Notes: a model not told the origin generated them from the letters alone. DNA of 64,000 nucleotides from Niveibacterium umoris (GCF_014197015.1 NZ_JACIET010000001.1:186001-250000), one strand, 5' to 3'; numbered from the stretch's first letter, positions 43,654-53,265 are shown. Numbers and translations are program-made.

Positions 43654-46641
43654 TTACGGGCGACGGGTTTCGACCTGTTGCAGAGACTCTTCAGCCGGCA
43701 CCTGCGTCGGCGTGCGCGGCTGACGACGGCGACGCGGCGATGCAGCCTGTTGCTCGGATACTTCGACGCTTGGGAGTGTCGGCGCACTGCTGGTCGAACG
43801 CGTTTCGATCATGACCAGATCGTTGCTGTCGATCAGCGCCGCCAGATCGAAGGGAAGCTGAGCCTGGCCACGCGCAGCCGCGGCGCGCACGACGAGCGGT
43901 TCCTCTGCCGGGGCCACCGTCGCGGCGCTCGCGGGTGACGCTTCTTGCGCATCAGCGGCAGGCGCAGCCGGCGCATGTGATTCGCTGACTGCAGTTTCCT
44001 GAGCATCGGAGGCTTGCTCAGCTACCCGTGCTTCTGGCGCGGCGCGTGATTCGAGCACTGGCGAAGCGGCGGTCACTTCCGCGACCGGCTCCGACGCTGC
44101 TTGGACCGCAGCACTGGATGCTTCGGCTGCGGCCGCTGCTGCTGCCTCGGGCGTCGGATAGAAGACCGTTTCGACCGGCGCCTGACGCTGACGGCGTTCG
44201 CGATTGGCTTGGCGTTCGGCGTCGCGCTCTGCGCGGCGAGCCTTGGCGGCTGCACGGCGCGCTGCGTCTTCGGCGGCTTTGGCTTCTGCGGCGGCGGCTG
44301 CTGCTTCCGGCGTCGGGTAGAAGACGATTTCGACCGGCGCTGCCACGCCCGCTTCGGTCACGTTGTTCGCGCCAGCTTCGCCGTTGCGACGCTCGCCTCC
44401 GCGGCGCCCACGACGATTGCGGCGGCGGCTGCCGGTGTCTTCGCCAGACTGGCTTGCAGCAGTATCGACTGCCGGGACGTTCGACTCCGCAAGCGTCTCA
44501 ACCGCGACGTCCACATTCTCGACTTCCGGCGCAACCTGCTTCGGCTGACGCGGCTCGCGCGGCTGGCGCTCGCGGCGTTCCTGCGGCTGCGCCTCGCGCT
44601 TCTCCTGGCGTTCTGCGCGCGCTTCATCGCGCCGACCGCGTTCGGCGCCATCCCGCTGGGGTTTGACCTGCGGCTCGATCGTCGTTTCGGTCTTCTGCGG
44701 TTGACGGTCGCGGTTCTTGCCTTCCGCGCGCGACTCGTTGCGGTTGCGCTGGTCGTCACGACCCTTCTGGCCGTCGCGATTGCGTTCTTCGCGATTGCCG
44801 CGCTCTTCCCGATTGCCACGGGCGCCGCGTTCGCCGCGATTGCGGTCGTTGCGACGAGGCTCGCGGCCCGCACTCTTTGCTTCGGGCGCGGGTGTCGCGG
44901 CGGGTGCGGCTTCGTTTGCGTCGCCGCCGCGCAGCCAGTTCATGACGCGCTGGAAGAAACCAGGGCCGGCTGGGGCGGCGGGTGCCGCGGCGACCGGGGC
45001 GACCGGTTTGGGTTCGATGACCGGCGCAGGCTGATCCGGCGTGAAGGAACGAATCGCCGCTTCCTGGCGTGCGGGTTTGCCTTCGGTATTGGCCGATGGC
45101 GGCTCGTAGGTCGCATCGGCCGGCATCTGCGCCATCTTGTAGCTGGGCAGGTTCAGTTCTTCCGAATTGAGCTGGTCGTGACGCAGGCGGATGATCTCGT
45201 GGGCCGGTGTTTCCAGATGGCGGTTCGGGATCAGCAGCAGGTTGACCTTGTGGCGCAACTCGATCTTCGCGATATCCACCCGCTTTTCGTTGAGCAGGAA
45301 GGTCGCGACATCGACTGGGACCTGGCAGTGCAGGGCGCCGGTGTTTTCCTTCATCGCCTCTTCTTCGAGGATGCGCAGGATGTGCAGCGCAGCCGATTCG
45401 GTCGAGCGGATATGGCCGGTGCCGGTACAGCGGGGGCAGGTGATGTAGCTGGTCTCGGCAAGCGCCGGGCGCAGGCGCTGACGCGAGAGCTCCAACAGGC
45501 CGAAGCGGCTGATCTTGCCGGTCTGAACACGGGCGCGGTCATGGCGAAGGGCATCGCGCAGGCGGTTTTCCACCTCGCGCTGGCTCTTCGGGTTTTCCAT
45601 GTCGATGAAGTCGATGACGATCAGGCCGCCCAGGTCGCGCAGGCGCAACTGGCGGGCCACTTCGTCGGCGGCTTCGAGGTTGGTCTTCAGTGCGGTCTCT
45701 TCGATGTCCGCGCCGCGGGTAGCGCGACCGGAGTTCACGTCAACCGCCACCAACGCTTCAGTGTGGTCGATCACCACGGCGCCGCCCGAGGGCAGGTTCA
45801 CTTGGCGTGAGTAAGCCGATTCGATCTGGTGCTCGATCTGGAAGCGCGAAAACAGCGGCACATCGTCGCGGTAGCGCTTCACGCGATGCACGTTGGCCGG
45901 CATGACGTGGGCCATGAACTGCTTGGCCTGTTCGTACACGTCGTCGGTGTCGATCAGGATTTCGCCGATGTCCGACGAGAAGTAGTCGCGGATCGCCCGG
46001 ATCACCAAGCTGCCTTCCTGATAAATCAGGTAGGCGCCGCTTTGCTCCTTGGACGCGCCTTCGATGGCTTTCCAGAGCTGGGCGAGATAGTTCAGGTCCC
46101 ACTGCAGTTCTTCCGCTGCGCGTCCGATCGCCGCCGTACGGGCGATCATGCTCATGCCCTGCGGGACGTCCAGCTGATCGAGCGCCTCGCGGAGTTCGGC
46201 GCGGTCGTCGCCTTCTACCCGGCGCGAGACACCGCCACCACGCGGATTATTCGGCATCAGGACGAGATAACGACCGGCGAGCGAGATGAAGGTGGTGAGG
46301 GCAGCGCCCTTGTTGCCACGTTCGTCCTTCTCAACCTGGACGATCAGTTCCTGGCCTTCCTTGATGGCGTCCTGGATACGGGCGCGCGAAGCCTCGACAC
46401 CTTCCTTGAAGTAGATGCGCGAGATTTCCTTGAACGGCAGGAAGCCGTGGCGCTCAGCGCCGTAGTCGATGAACGCGGCTTCGAGGCTGGGCTCGACGCG
46501 CGTGACAACGCCCTTGTAAATGTTGCTCTTGCGTTGTTCTTTCGAGGCCGATTCGATATCGAGATCGATCAGTTTCTGACCATCTACGATCGCGACGCGC
46601 AGTTCTTCGGCCTGCGTCGCATTGAAAAGCATGCGCTTCAT
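43654..46641 (-). CDS. rne: ribonuclease E
   Basis: 995 residues from ATG 46641 (MKRMLFNATQAEELRVA); the frame is open to 46686. An N-terminal RNase-H-like/S1 domain (YKGVVTRVEPSLEAAFIDYG), the 5' sensor, and the DNase-I-like catalytic part with acidic residues in VDVNSGR and VIDFIDME. The zinc link is CPRCTGTG. The C-terminal half is Arg/Gln/Pro/Ala-rich and disordered-looking, with a duplicated FYPTPEAAAAAA motif, and ends with a more conserved LPFDLAALIDSNDLVMIETR. It is the core endonuclease of mRNA decay. It is read away from rluC, with a long 5' leader. Confidence 0.96.
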   Translation of the reverse strand: MKRMLFNATQAEELRVAIVDGQKLIDLDIESASKEQRKSNIYKGVVTRVEPSLEAAFIDYGAERHGFLPFKEISRIYFKEGVEASRARIQDAIKEGQELIVQVEKDERGNKGAALTTFISLAGRYLVLMPNNPRGGGVSRRVEGDDRAELREALDQLDVPQGMSMIARTAAIGRAAEELQWDLNYLAQLWKAIEGASKEQSGAYLIYQEGSLVIRAIRDYFSSDIGEILIDTDDVYEQAKQFMAHVMPANVHRVKRYRDDVPLFSRFQIEHQIESAYSRQVNLPSGGAVVIDHTEALVAVDVNSGRATRGADIEETALKTNLEAADEVARQLRLRDLGGLIVIDFIDMENPKSQREVENRLRDALRHDRARVQTGKISRFGLLELSRQRLRPALAETSYITCPRCTGTGHIRSTESAALHILRILEEEAMKENTGALHCQVPVDVATFLLNEKRVDIAKIELRHKVNLLLIPNRHLETPAHEIIRLRHDQLNSEELNLPSYKMAQMPADATYEPPSANTEGKPARQEAAIRSFTPDQPAPVIEPKPVAPVAAAPAAPAGPGFFQRVMNWLRGGDANEAAPAATPAPEAKSAGREPRRNDRNRGERGARGNREERGNREERNRDGQKGRDDQRNRNESRAEGKNRDRQPQKTETTIEPQVKPQRDGAERGRRDEARAERQEKREAQPQERRERQPREPRQPKQVAPEVENVDVAVETLAESNVPAVDTAASQSGEDTGSRRRNRRGRRGGERRNGEAGANNVTEAGVAAPVEIVFYPTPEAAAAAAEAKAAEDAARRAAAKARRAERDAERQANRERRQRQAPVETVFYPTPEAAAAAAAEASSAAVQAASEPVAEVTAASPVLESRAAPEARVAEQASDAQETAVSESHAPAAPAADAQEASPASAATVAPAEEPLVVRAAAARGQAQLPFDLAALIDSNDLVMIETRSTSSAPTLPSVEVSEQQAASPRRRRQPRTPTQVPAEESLQQVETRRP
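44125..44178 (-). repeat. rne internal repeat, copy B
   Basis: Codes PVETVFYPTPEAAAAAAA in the disordered C-terminal part of RNase E. Same 18-residue pattern as copy A, 159 bases (53 codons) further along the gene. Confidence 0.75.
44284..44337 (-). repeat. rne internal repeat, copy A
   Basis: Codes PVEIVFYPTPEAAAAAAE. It differs from copy B at only a few residues, and an Ala/Arg-rich charged stretch separates the two copies. Confidence 0.75.
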
Positions 46642-47120
46642 TTCTATTGTTCTCCCGCGCGCCAGCGGGCAGAACGAACCTCGCACCTTGGGGTGCGTAC
46701 GCCGACTTCAGGTGGCGAATCCTCCCGCCCCACGGGCGGAATGTTCGCGACCGAACGGATCTGGTGCGCTCGACGCCCAGCACGAGCCCGACTCCCGGTC
46801 GGAGCAGGCGATGCGGCATGGAGAGGTCTGGCGCAAAGTCATTCGATAGTTCGGATCAACGAGAGTCACGGGGTTCGTACAGGAGGCCCTGAAAGTCCGG
46901 CAAGAAACTGCCGGTGATGCAGGGCATCGCATTCTGCGAGTTGCGCGCCAACTATGTGGTCAAGTGTTTTTTGGGTACCATCGCGAGCTTTTGTGCTCCA
47001 GCGACGGTTGGCTTGGCGTTCTGCCGGGAGCTGAGCTCATCGCCGACCGTCCCGCGCATGCATTCTGCGAAGCGCGGTCCGAGCCAGACGTACCGGACGA
47101 ACCCAAGCAGTATATTCAAC
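46642..47120. other. divergent rne/rluC intergenic region (479 bases)
   Basis: No gene supported. It contains a hairpin CCGGCA (46897-46902)/TGCCGG (46909-46914) and a minus-strand TTGACC (46958-46963 complement) without a clear -10. A TATATT (47111-47116) is four bases before the rluC ATG. The length fits a long rne 5' leader, which in enterobacteria mediates autoregulation; that role here is inferred. Confidence 0.5.
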
Positions 47121-48089
47121 ATGGTGTTGCAAGGCAAAACCCCGTCCGCCCCTCCTGCCGTCCAGCGCCTCGTCATCGATGAGCATGACGCTGGCCAAAG
47201 GATCGACAACTTCCTCATCCGGGTCTGCAAGGGCGCACCCAAAAGCCTGATCTACAGGATTCTTCGCAGTGGCGAAGTGAGGGTGAACAAGGGGCGGATC
47301 GATCAGACCTATCGGCTGGCGCTCGGCGACGAAGTTCGCATTCCACCGCTGCGACTGGCGGAGAAGGCTGACAAGTCGGCTGTGCCCGGTCGTGAATTTC
47401 CGGTCCTGTTCGAAGACGATGCGCTGCTGGCAATCAACAAACCGGCAGGAACGGCGGTGCATGGCGGCAGCGGCATCAGCTTCGGGGTGATTGAACAGTT
47501 ACGGCAGCAACGGCCGGAGCAGCGTTTTCTCGAGCTGGCGCATCGCCTGGATCGCGAGACCTCCGGAATCCTTCTGATCGGCAAGAAGCGTGCGGCGCTG
47601 AGCCGATTGCACGATGTGCTGCGCGAGGGCGGCCTCGATAAACGATACCTGGCTCTGGTGTCGGGCAAGTGGCCCAATCCGGTTCAGCACATCAAGCTCG
47701 CGTTGACCAAGTACCTGACCGAAGACGGCGAACGTCGCGTGGCGGTCGACAAGGATGGCAAGGCGTCGCACAGCATCGTCCGACTCGTTGCGCGCTGGGA
47801 GCGATTCAGTCTGGTCGAGGTGCAGATCAAGACCGGCCGCACCCATCAGATCCGCGTCCATCTGACGCATCTGGGTTTTCCGCTGGCAGGCGATGACAAG
47901 TACGGAGATTTCGCCTTGAACAAGGCGTTGCAGAAAGAAGGTCTGAAGCGGATGTTCCTGCACGCAGCCAGTCTTGTCGTGCCGCACCCGGTGAGCGGCG
48001 AGCCGCTTGAGCTTGCTGCGCCGCTTCCCGACGAACTGGCGCAGTTCGTGGCCCATCTGGACGCCAGCGAGGCGCGCAACTATGGCTGA
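47121..48089 (+). CDS. rluC: 23S rRNA pseudouridine synthase RluC
   Basis: 322 residues from ATG 47121; the frame is open much further upstream but the family starts here. An N-terminal S4 RNA-binding domain (LIYRILRSGEVRVNKGR) is followed by the RluA-type catalytic domain with Asp in AHRLDRETSGILLIGK and the motif TGRTHQIRVH. It modifies 23S rRNA at positions equivalent to 955, 2504 and 2580. It overlaps the next gene by eight bases. Confidence 0.95.
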   Translation: MVLQGKTPSAPPAVQRLVIDEHDAGQRIDNFLIRVCKGAPKSLIYRILRSGEVRVNKGRIDQTYRLALGDEVRIPPLRLAEKADKSAVPGREFPVLFEDDALLAINKPAGTAVHGGSGISFGVIEQLRQQRPEQRFLELAHRLDRETSGILLIGKKRAALSRLHDVLREGGLDKRYLALVSGKWPNPVQHIKLALTKYLTEDGERRVAVDKDGKASHSIVRLVARWERFSLVEVQIKTGRTHQIRVHLTHLGFPLAGDDKYGDFALNKALQKEGLKRMFLHAASLVVPHPVSGEPLELAAPLPDELAQFVAHLDASEARNYG

Positions 48090-48741
48090 GCGCCGTTTTG
48101 ACCTGATCGTTTTTGACTGGGACGGCACCCTGATGGATTCAACGGCGTCCATCGTCAGTGCGATTCAGGCGGCTTGCGCGGATCTGGGTCTGCCGGTGCC
48201 CACGCGCGAAGCGGCGAGCCATGTGATCGGGTTGGGTCTGAGCGATGCTTTGCACACGGCGGTGCCGGAACTCGACCCGGCGGACTACCCGCGCATGGTG
48301 GAACGTTATCGCTACCACTACTTCGCCCGCGACGGGCAATTGGTGCTGTTCGACGGTGCAGAGGAACTGGTCAGCCAACTGCGGGCTGCGGGTTACATGC
48401 TTGCCATTGCAACCGGGAAGAGTCGAGCTGGCTTGGATCGGGCGCTGGCGTCGACCGGTATCGGTCCGCTATTCCAGGGCTCCCGTACAGCGGACGAAAC
48501 CCACTCCAAGCCGCATCCCGCCATGTTGCTTGAGCTAATGGATGAATTTGCGGTGCCGGCCGCTCGTGTGCTGATGGTGGGGGATACGACGCACGATTTG
48601 CAGATGGCGCAGAACGCCGGCACGGCGGCTTTGGGAGTCAGCTATGGCGCGCACCCGGCAGAACAACTTGTAGCTGCGGCGCCGCTGGCCCTGCTGCATT
48701 CGGTCGCGGAGCTTGGCGAATGGCTGGCAGCGAACGCCTGA
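48082..48741 (+). CDS. HAD-family hydrolase (phosphoglycolate-phosphatase-like)
   Basis: 219 residues from ATG 48082, overlapping the rluC stop. HAD motifs: FDWDGTLMDS (I), ATGKSR (II), SKPHPAML (III) and MVGDTTHDLQMA (IV), with a helical cap domain. This position behind rluC is common in betaproteobacteria. The substrate is not determined. It overlaps the Rieske gene by 22 bases. Confidence 0.9.
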   Translation: MAERRFDLIVFDWDGTLMDSTASIVSAIQAACADLGLPVPTREAASHVIGLGLSDALHTAVPELDPADYPRMVERYRYHYFARDGQLVLFDGAEELVSQLRAAGYMLAIATGKSRAGLDRALASTGIGPLFQGSRTADETHSKPHPAMLLELMDEFAVPAARVLMVGDTTHDLQMAQNAGTAALGVSYGAHPAEQLVAAAPLALLHSVAELGEWLAANA

Positions 48742-49073
48742 TCTGCGCCAGCGACGCGGTGCTGGAGGGGGGCGACGGCGTGCGCTTTCCGATCGAAACC
48801 GCGTGGGGCGACCGCACCGGGTTCGTGGTTCGTTACCGCGGCCAGGTCCGCGCCTATGTAAACCGCTGCGCGCATGTCCCGGTGGAGCTGGACTGGCAGC
48901 CGGGCAAATTCTTCGACGACAGCGGCCTATACTTGATCTGCGCCACGCATGGCGCCCTCTACGACCCGGCAGGCGGTTACTGCCTTGCAGGGCCTTGTCG
49001 TGGAGGTCGATTGCCTCAACTTGAAGTCGTCGAGCGCGACGGAAACGTATTTCTCATCGAGCAGGGTGAATGA
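48720..49073 (+). CDS. Rieske [2Fe-2S] protein, small ferredoxin type
   Basis: 117 residues. Rieske ligands: RCAHVP (Cys-x-His) and CATHGALYDPAGGYCLAGPC (Cys-x2-His, followed by two further Cys). The size is that of a stand-alone Rieske ferredoxin without a signal. Embedded in the rluC-HAD-sppA operon with overlaps at both ends (22 bases and ATGA). An electron partner is not evident. Confidence 0.9.
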   Translation: MAGSERLICASDAVLEGGDGVRFPIETAWGDRTGFVVRYRGQVRAYVNRCAHVPVELDWQPGKFFDDSGLYLICATHGALYDPAGGYCLAGPCRGGRLPQLEVVERDGNVFLIEQGE

Positions 49074-50002
49074 GCGAACTTAACTGGGAACGAAAGCTGG
49101 TCGAAGATCTGGCGACCGAGGCACTCAAGGAGCAGCGTCGGCGCCGACGCTGGGGCATCTTCTTCAAGTTCCTCGGTGTCGCCTACTTTGGCGTGTTTTT
49201 GTGGATCATGTGGTCGGGCCGCAGCCCGGACGGTGTCGACGGACACCCGCACACCGCAGTCATCGAGCTGGATGGCGTTATCGCGGCAAACAACCCGGCA
49301 AGCGCTGCAAGGGTGAATTCCGCGTTGCGCGAGGCGTTCAAGAGCGATGCCGTCAAAGGCGTAGTTCTCAAGATCAACAGCCCGGGCGGGAGCCCGGTGC
49401 AGGCCGGAGCGATCTACGATGAGATTCGCCGGCTCAAGGCGGGCAAGCCGTCGCTGCCGGTGTACGCGGTCGTCGAGGAGTTGTGTGCGTCCGGCGGTTA
49501 CTACGTCGCGGCGGCGGCCGACAGGATTTATGTCGACAAGGCCAGTCTGGTTGGCTCGATCGGCGTGATCATGGATGGCTTCGGCTTCACCGAAGCGATG
49601 CAGAAATTCGGCGTCGAACGGCGCGTGTATACCGCTGGCGACAACAAGGCGTTTCTTGATCCATTCTCGCCTTCCGTGCCCAAACACGTTGAGCACGCGA
49701 ATTCGATGCTGCAGGAAATCCACGCTCAGTTTATCGACGCCGTTCGCAAGGGACGCGGCAAGCGTCTGAAGGAAACGCCCGAGATGTTTTCCGGGCTGGT
49801 CTGGACCGGCGCGAAGAGCATCGAACTCGGGCTCGCGGACGCTACTGGCACCGTCACTTCGGTGGCGCGCGACGTGATCAAGGCGGAAAAGCTGCGCGAC
49901 TATACCGAGCGTGAGCCGGCATTCGAGCGCTTTGCGCGACGCTTTGGTGCTGTGGCTGCAGAGGCACTGTCCAGCGGATTGGCTGAGACGCGCTACCGCT
50001 GA
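49070..50002 (+). CDS. sppA: signal peptide peptidase SppA-like S49 protease
   Basis: 310 residues, short SppA form. One N-terminal membrane helix (WGIFFKFLGVAYFGVFLWIMW). The nucleophile Ser is in ELCASGGYYVA and the base Lys in YVDKASLVGSIGV. It degrades membrane-retained signal peptides in the inner membrane. The ATG overlaps the Rieske stop as ATGA. Confidence 0.92.
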   Translation: MSELNWERKLVEDLATEALKEQRRRRRWGIFFKFLGVAYFGVFLWIMWSGRSPDGVDGHPHTAVIELDGVIAANNPASAARVNSALREAFKSDAVKGVVLKINSPGGSPVQAGAIYDEIRRLKAGKPSLPVYAVVEELCASGGYYVAAAADRIYVDKASLVGSIGVIMDGFGFTEAMQKFGVERRVYTAGDNKAFLDPFSPSVPKHVEHANSMLQEIHAQFIDAVRKGRGKRLKETPEMFSGLVWTGAKSIELGLADATGTVTSVARDVIKAEKLRDYTEREPAFERFARRFGAVAAEALSSGLAETRYR

Positions 50003-50038
50003 TCTTGGCGCCGCTGACAGGCGGTGGTGGGCCGTTGG

Positions 50039-50752
50039 TCAGCTGTCGGCCAGCAACAGGAACACCGTGGGGCGACGATCAAGTTCTGGCGGCGAGCGGT
50101 GTTTCCACTCCGAGACGCGCCGGGTTTCGATCCATTCGCCTGCGGTTGTGACTTCGCGCGCGACACACAGGCGCGTATTGGGTGCGAGGCTGGCAAGCAG
50201 CGCCGCGAACATTGCTTCGTTCCGGTAGGGCGTTTCAATGAAGATCTGCGTTCGGCGGAACTTGCGCGATTCTTTCTCCAGATCCTTCAGTGCTGCCTGC
50301 CGCTCGGCTTCCTTGATAGGCAGGTAGCCGTGAAACGCAAAGCTTTGTCCGTTCAGCCCGGAAGCCATCAAGCCTAGAAGCAGGGATGACGGACCGACCA
50401 TCGGAACGACTCGGATGCCGTGCTTGTGCGCCGCTTCAACGAGCGCCGCGCCCGGATCCGCCACTGCGGGGCAACCGGCCTCGGACATCAGGCCGATGTC
50501 GTGCCCCTGCAGGGCGGGCGCCAGCAGCGACTCCAACGAATTGCCCGTCGCGTGTTTGGGTAACTCCGCGATGGACAGTTGCTGGAGCGGCGTCGGGTGT
50601 TCCAGGCGTTTCAGGTCCACGCGTGCCGTTTTGGCGTTCTCGACCACGAAATGCGTGATGCGCCGCGTTGTTTCGAGCGCACCGGGGGGGTGGAGGTGGG
50701 CGGAATCCGCTGGTCCAAGCCCCACAGGAATCAGAATCAGCCGGCCGTGCAT
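50039..50752 (-). CDS. SAM-dependent methyltransferase, tetrapyrrole-methylase/RsmI-like
   Basis: 237 residues. The family has an N-terminal LILIPVGLG and central EAGCPAVADPGAALVEAAHKHGI, then VPMVGPSSLLLGLMASGL and FHGYLP, close to RsmI (16S rRNA 2'-O-methyltransferase) but shorter. It may be a paralogue with a different RNA target. The start overlaps the maf stop (TGATG), indicating coupling. Confidence 0.85.
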   Translation of the reverse strand: MHGRLILIPVGLGPADSAHLHPPGALETTRRITHFVVENAKTARVDLKRLEHPTPLQQLSIAELPKHATGNSLESLLAPALQGHDIGLMSEAGCPAVADPGAALVEAAHKHGIRVVPMVGPSSLLLGLMASGLNGQSFAFHGYLPIKEAERQAALKDLEKESRKFRRTQIFIETPYRNEAMFAALLASLAPNTRLCVAREVTTAGEWIETRRVSEWKHRSPPELDRRPTVFLLLADS

Positions 50753-51330
50753 CAGACGACCTGAACGCCCGCGTCGCGCAACAGCCTGCTCAGCGCGATC
50801 AGTGGCAATCCGACCAGCGCATTCGGGTCGTCACCCCGGATATGCTCAAGCAGCGCAATTCCGAGGCCCTCGGACTTCGCGCTGCCCGCACAGTCGAGCG
50901 GCATTTCGCGACCCACGTAGCGTTCGATCTCATCGTCGCTGAGGGTCCTGAATCCGACTTCGGTCGGTACACAGAGTGTCGTTGCCTTGTCGCTTTGAGT
51001 GTCCAGCAAACAGACGGCAGTGTGGAACGTGATCGATCTTCCGCTCATCTGCCGCAGTTGGGCTTGTGCGCGTTCGGCGGTACCCGGTTTCCCGAAGCGT
51101 TCGTCGCCAACACTGGCGACCTGGTCTGAGCCGATGATCAATGCATCGGGGTGTCGCGAGGACACTGCGCGCGCCTTCTCTTCCGCCAGACGAATGGCGG
51201 TGCTTGCCGGCGCTTCTCTGGGTAGCGGGGATTCGTCGGTCTCTGGTTTGTCCGTTTCAAACGGCAGGCCCAGTTTTTCCAGCAGTTCTCGCCGATAGCG
51301 AGACGTGGAGGCGAGGATGATTTTGCGCAT
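50752..51330 (-). CDS. maf: Maf/nucleoside-triphosphate pyrophosphatase
   Basis: 192 residues from ATG 51330 (MRKIILASTSRYRRELLEKLG); the frame is open to 51849 antisense to yceD, which is not coding. Maf motifs: STSRYRRELL, PRE-x-ASTAIRLAEEKA, IIGSDQVASVG and DCAGSAKSEGLG. It hydrolyses modified or pyrimidine nucleoside triphosphates. Divergent from yceD. Confidence 0.93.
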   Translation of the reverse strand: MRKIILASTSRYRRELLEKLGLPFETDKPETDESPLPREAPASTAIRLAEEKARAVSSRHPDALIIGSDQVASVGDERFGKPGTAERAQAQLRQMSGRSITFHTAVCLLDTQSDKATTLCVPTEVGFRTLSDDEIERYVGREMPLDCAGSAKSEGLGIALLEHIRGDDPNALVGLPLIALSRLLRDAGVQVV

Positions 51331-51367
51331 CGGGGCTGGCGGACGGTTGCTGCACGGCACGTCGCCT

Positions 51368-51396
51368 TTGACAGGGAAGGGGAACGATAATATCAT
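51368..51396 (+). promoter_or_regulatory. strong sigma-70 promoter of yceD-rpmF-plsX-fab operon
   Basis: A perfect -35 TTGACA (51368-51373), 17-base spacer and -10 TATCAT (51391-51396, five of six). The start of transcription would lie about 30 bases before the yceD ATG. The complementary strand carries a TATTAT that could serve maf. Confidence 0.8.
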
Positions 51397-51432
51397 TGCA
51401 CGTTTATGTCGCAATAGCTGGACGACTTCTTC

Positions 51433-51924
51433 ATGACGCTCATTGCCGATCCGCTTGAATTTGCTCAGCGCGGCGAGCGTCTGCAGGGAAGTGTCGAGCT
51501 GAAGGCGTTGTCGCGGTTGGCCGACGAGTTGGTCGATCGTGAGGGTTCGGTCAAGTTCGAAGTGTTTGGGGTTGTGGTCGGTGATGATCACTTCCTTGAA
51601 GTGTCGATCGAGGCCCAGCCCCGCGTGCAATGTCAGCGTTGCCTGCAGTCGCTTGCTCTTGATCTGGCGCTTCAAGTGCGTTTCCTGCTGGTGCCGCCGG
51701 GTGAGGTGATTCCGGACGACGAGTTGGAGGAGGATTCCTTCGACGCGATCGCAGCAGAGCGAAATCTTGATGTGCTGGCTTTGATCGAAGACGAGTTGCT
51801 GCTCGCGCTGCCGATCTCGCCGCGACATGAAGTGTGTGATACCCCGCAACCCCGCGAACGGGACGACAGCGCGTCGCCCTTCGCCGCGCTGGCGAGCCTG
51901 CGCGGGGCCGGAAAGAAGAGTTGA
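51433..51924 (+). CDS. yceD: YceD/DUF177 large-subunit rRNA accumulation protein
   Basis: 163 residues. The DUF177 core VQCQRCLQSLAL holds the CxxC, with an acidic C-terminal half (DELEEDSFDAIA). YceD is needed for normal 23S rRNA levels in E. coli and plants. First gene of the operon, immediately before rpmF, a pairing conserved in most proteobacteria. Confidence 0.93.
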   Translation: MTLIADPLEFAQRGERLQGSVELKALSRLADELVDREGSVKFEVFGVVVGDDHFLEVSIEAQPRVQCQRCLQSLALDLALQVRFLLVPPGEVIPDDELEEDSFDAIAAERNLDVLALIEDELLLALPISPRHEVCDTPQPRERDDSASPFAALASLRGAGKKS

Positions 51925-51984
51925 GCCCGTTCTGCTAAGTCAGACGGGCCGGGTTTTTGAACAATTGAGCGAAGGAGCATCAAC

Positions 51985-52164
51985 ATGGCTGTTCAACAGA
52001 ACAAGAAGTCGCCGTCGAAGCGCGGTATGCATCGGTCCCACGATTTTCTGACCGGCCCGGCAATCGCTGTCGAAGCGACCTCTGGTGAAGTGCATCTGCG
52101 TCACCACGTGTCGCCGTCCGGCATTTATCGTGGCCGCAAGGTCATGAAGGCCAAGGGCGAATAA
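51985..52164 (+). CDS. rpmF: 50S ribosomal protein L32
   Basis: 59 residues: [20 protein letters not shown] at the start, then [17 protein letters not shown]. The length and N-terminus are canonical. GGAG lies upstream of ATG 51985. No zinc Cys pair is present, so this is the Cys-free form. A strong terminator follows before plsX. Confidence 0.97.
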   Translation: MAVQQNKKSPSKRGMHRSHDFLTGPAIAVEATSGEVHLRHHVSPSGIYRGRKVMKAKGE

Positions 52165-52181
52165 GAAGTTGATTCGAACGG

Positions 52182-52210
52182 ACGGCGCCAGGGTGCCTGG
52201 CGCCGTTTTT
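52182..52210 (+). terminator. intrinsic terminator after rpmF
   Basis: An 11-bp perfect stem, ACGGCGCCAGG (52182-52192)/CCTGGCGCCGT (52196-52206), with a three-base loop, then TTTTT. It lies between rpmF and plsX, so it may reduce readthrough into the fatty-acid genes. Confidence 0.88.
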
Positions 52211-52239
52211 GTTCGTCTATTCACTCCAGTCCCATTTCG

Positions 52240-53265
52240 ATGCAGGTAACTCTCGCGATCGACTGTATGGGCGGTGACTTTGGCCCGTCGGTCACACTGC
52301 CAGCAGCCCGCCAGTTCCTGCGCGATGATCCATACGCCAGCGTACTGCTGGTTGGTCGCCCGGATGCCATCGAGTCCGAGGCGAAAAAGCTAGCCTCTGA
52401 GTTTTCTGGGCGTGTGCGATTCGTGCCGGCGACGCAAGTCGTCGAAATGCACGAGGCGCCTGCCACCGCTTTGCGATCCAAGAAGGACTCGTCCCTGCGT
52501 GTGGCGATTGACCAGGTCAAGACTGATCAGGCGCATGCCGCCGTCTCTGCGGGAAACACGGGCGCGCTGATGGCGATCGCGCGCTTTGTGCTTAAGACCC
52601 TTGACGGCATTGACCGTCCCGCGATTGCAACGATTCTGCCGGCCTTGAAGGGCCAGACCTATGTTCTGGATCTTGGGGCAAATGTGGATTGCTCGGCCGA
52701 GCATTTGCTGCAATTCGGCATCATGGGATCCATGCTCGTGTCCGCGCTTGAGCATAAGGAGCGGCCGACCGTCGGATTGCTCAACATCGGGGAAGAGGCG
52801 ATCAAAGGCAATGAGGTTGTCAAACAGGCGGCCGAATTGCTCCGGGCGAGTGGGCTGAACTTTTACGGCAACGTTGAGGGCGATGACATCTTCAAGGCGA
52901 CGACTGATGTCGTCGTGTGCGATGGCTTCGTCGGAAACGTTGCGTTGAAAGCCTCCGAAGGCGTTGCCCAGTTCATGGCAACGACGCTCCGTGAAGAGTT
53001 CACGCTGAACTGGTACGCGAAGGTGATTGCGTTCCTGGCGCTGCCGGTCCTCAAGCACTTCAAACAAAGAATTGATCACCGCCGCTATAACGGTGCAGCG
53101 TTGCTTGGCCTGCGTGGCGTAGTGTTCAAGAGCCATGGCTCGGCCGACGCATTCGCTTTTGAACACGCACTGCGACGTGCTGCCGAAGCAGCGCGGAATC
53201 AGGTTGTTGAACGCATTGCTGAGCGGATGACCGCGCACCGAGCCGCAGAGGGAGTTACGCCTTGA
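52240..53265 (+). CDS. plsX: phosphate acyltransferase PlsX
   Basis: 341 residues. Typical N-terminus [38 protein letters not shown], and DLGANVDC. Makes acyl-phosphate from acyl-ACP for phospholipid synthesis. The stop overlaps the fabH TTG start by four bases. Confidence 0.96.
   Translation: MQVTLAIDCMGGDFGPSVTLPAARQFLRDDPYASVLLVGRPDAIESEAKKLASEFSGRVRFVPATQVVEMHEAPATALRSKKDSSLRVAIDQVKTDQAHAAVSAGNTGALMAIARFVLKTLDGIDRPAIATILPALKGQTYVLDLGANVDCSAEHLLQFGIMGSMLVSALEHKERPTVGLLNIGEEAIKGNEVVKQAAELLRASGLNFYGNVEGDDIFKATTDVVVCDGFVGNVALKASEGVAQFMATTLREEFTLNWYAKVIAFLALPVLKHFKQRIDHRRYNGAALLGLRGVVFKSHGSADAFAFEHALRRAAEAARNQVVERIAERMTAHRAAEGVTP

Noticed and set aside
44101-45810. 569-codon frame on the plus strand
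   Set aside because: Antisense to rne; low-complexity Arg/Leu/Ala-rich and without motifs.
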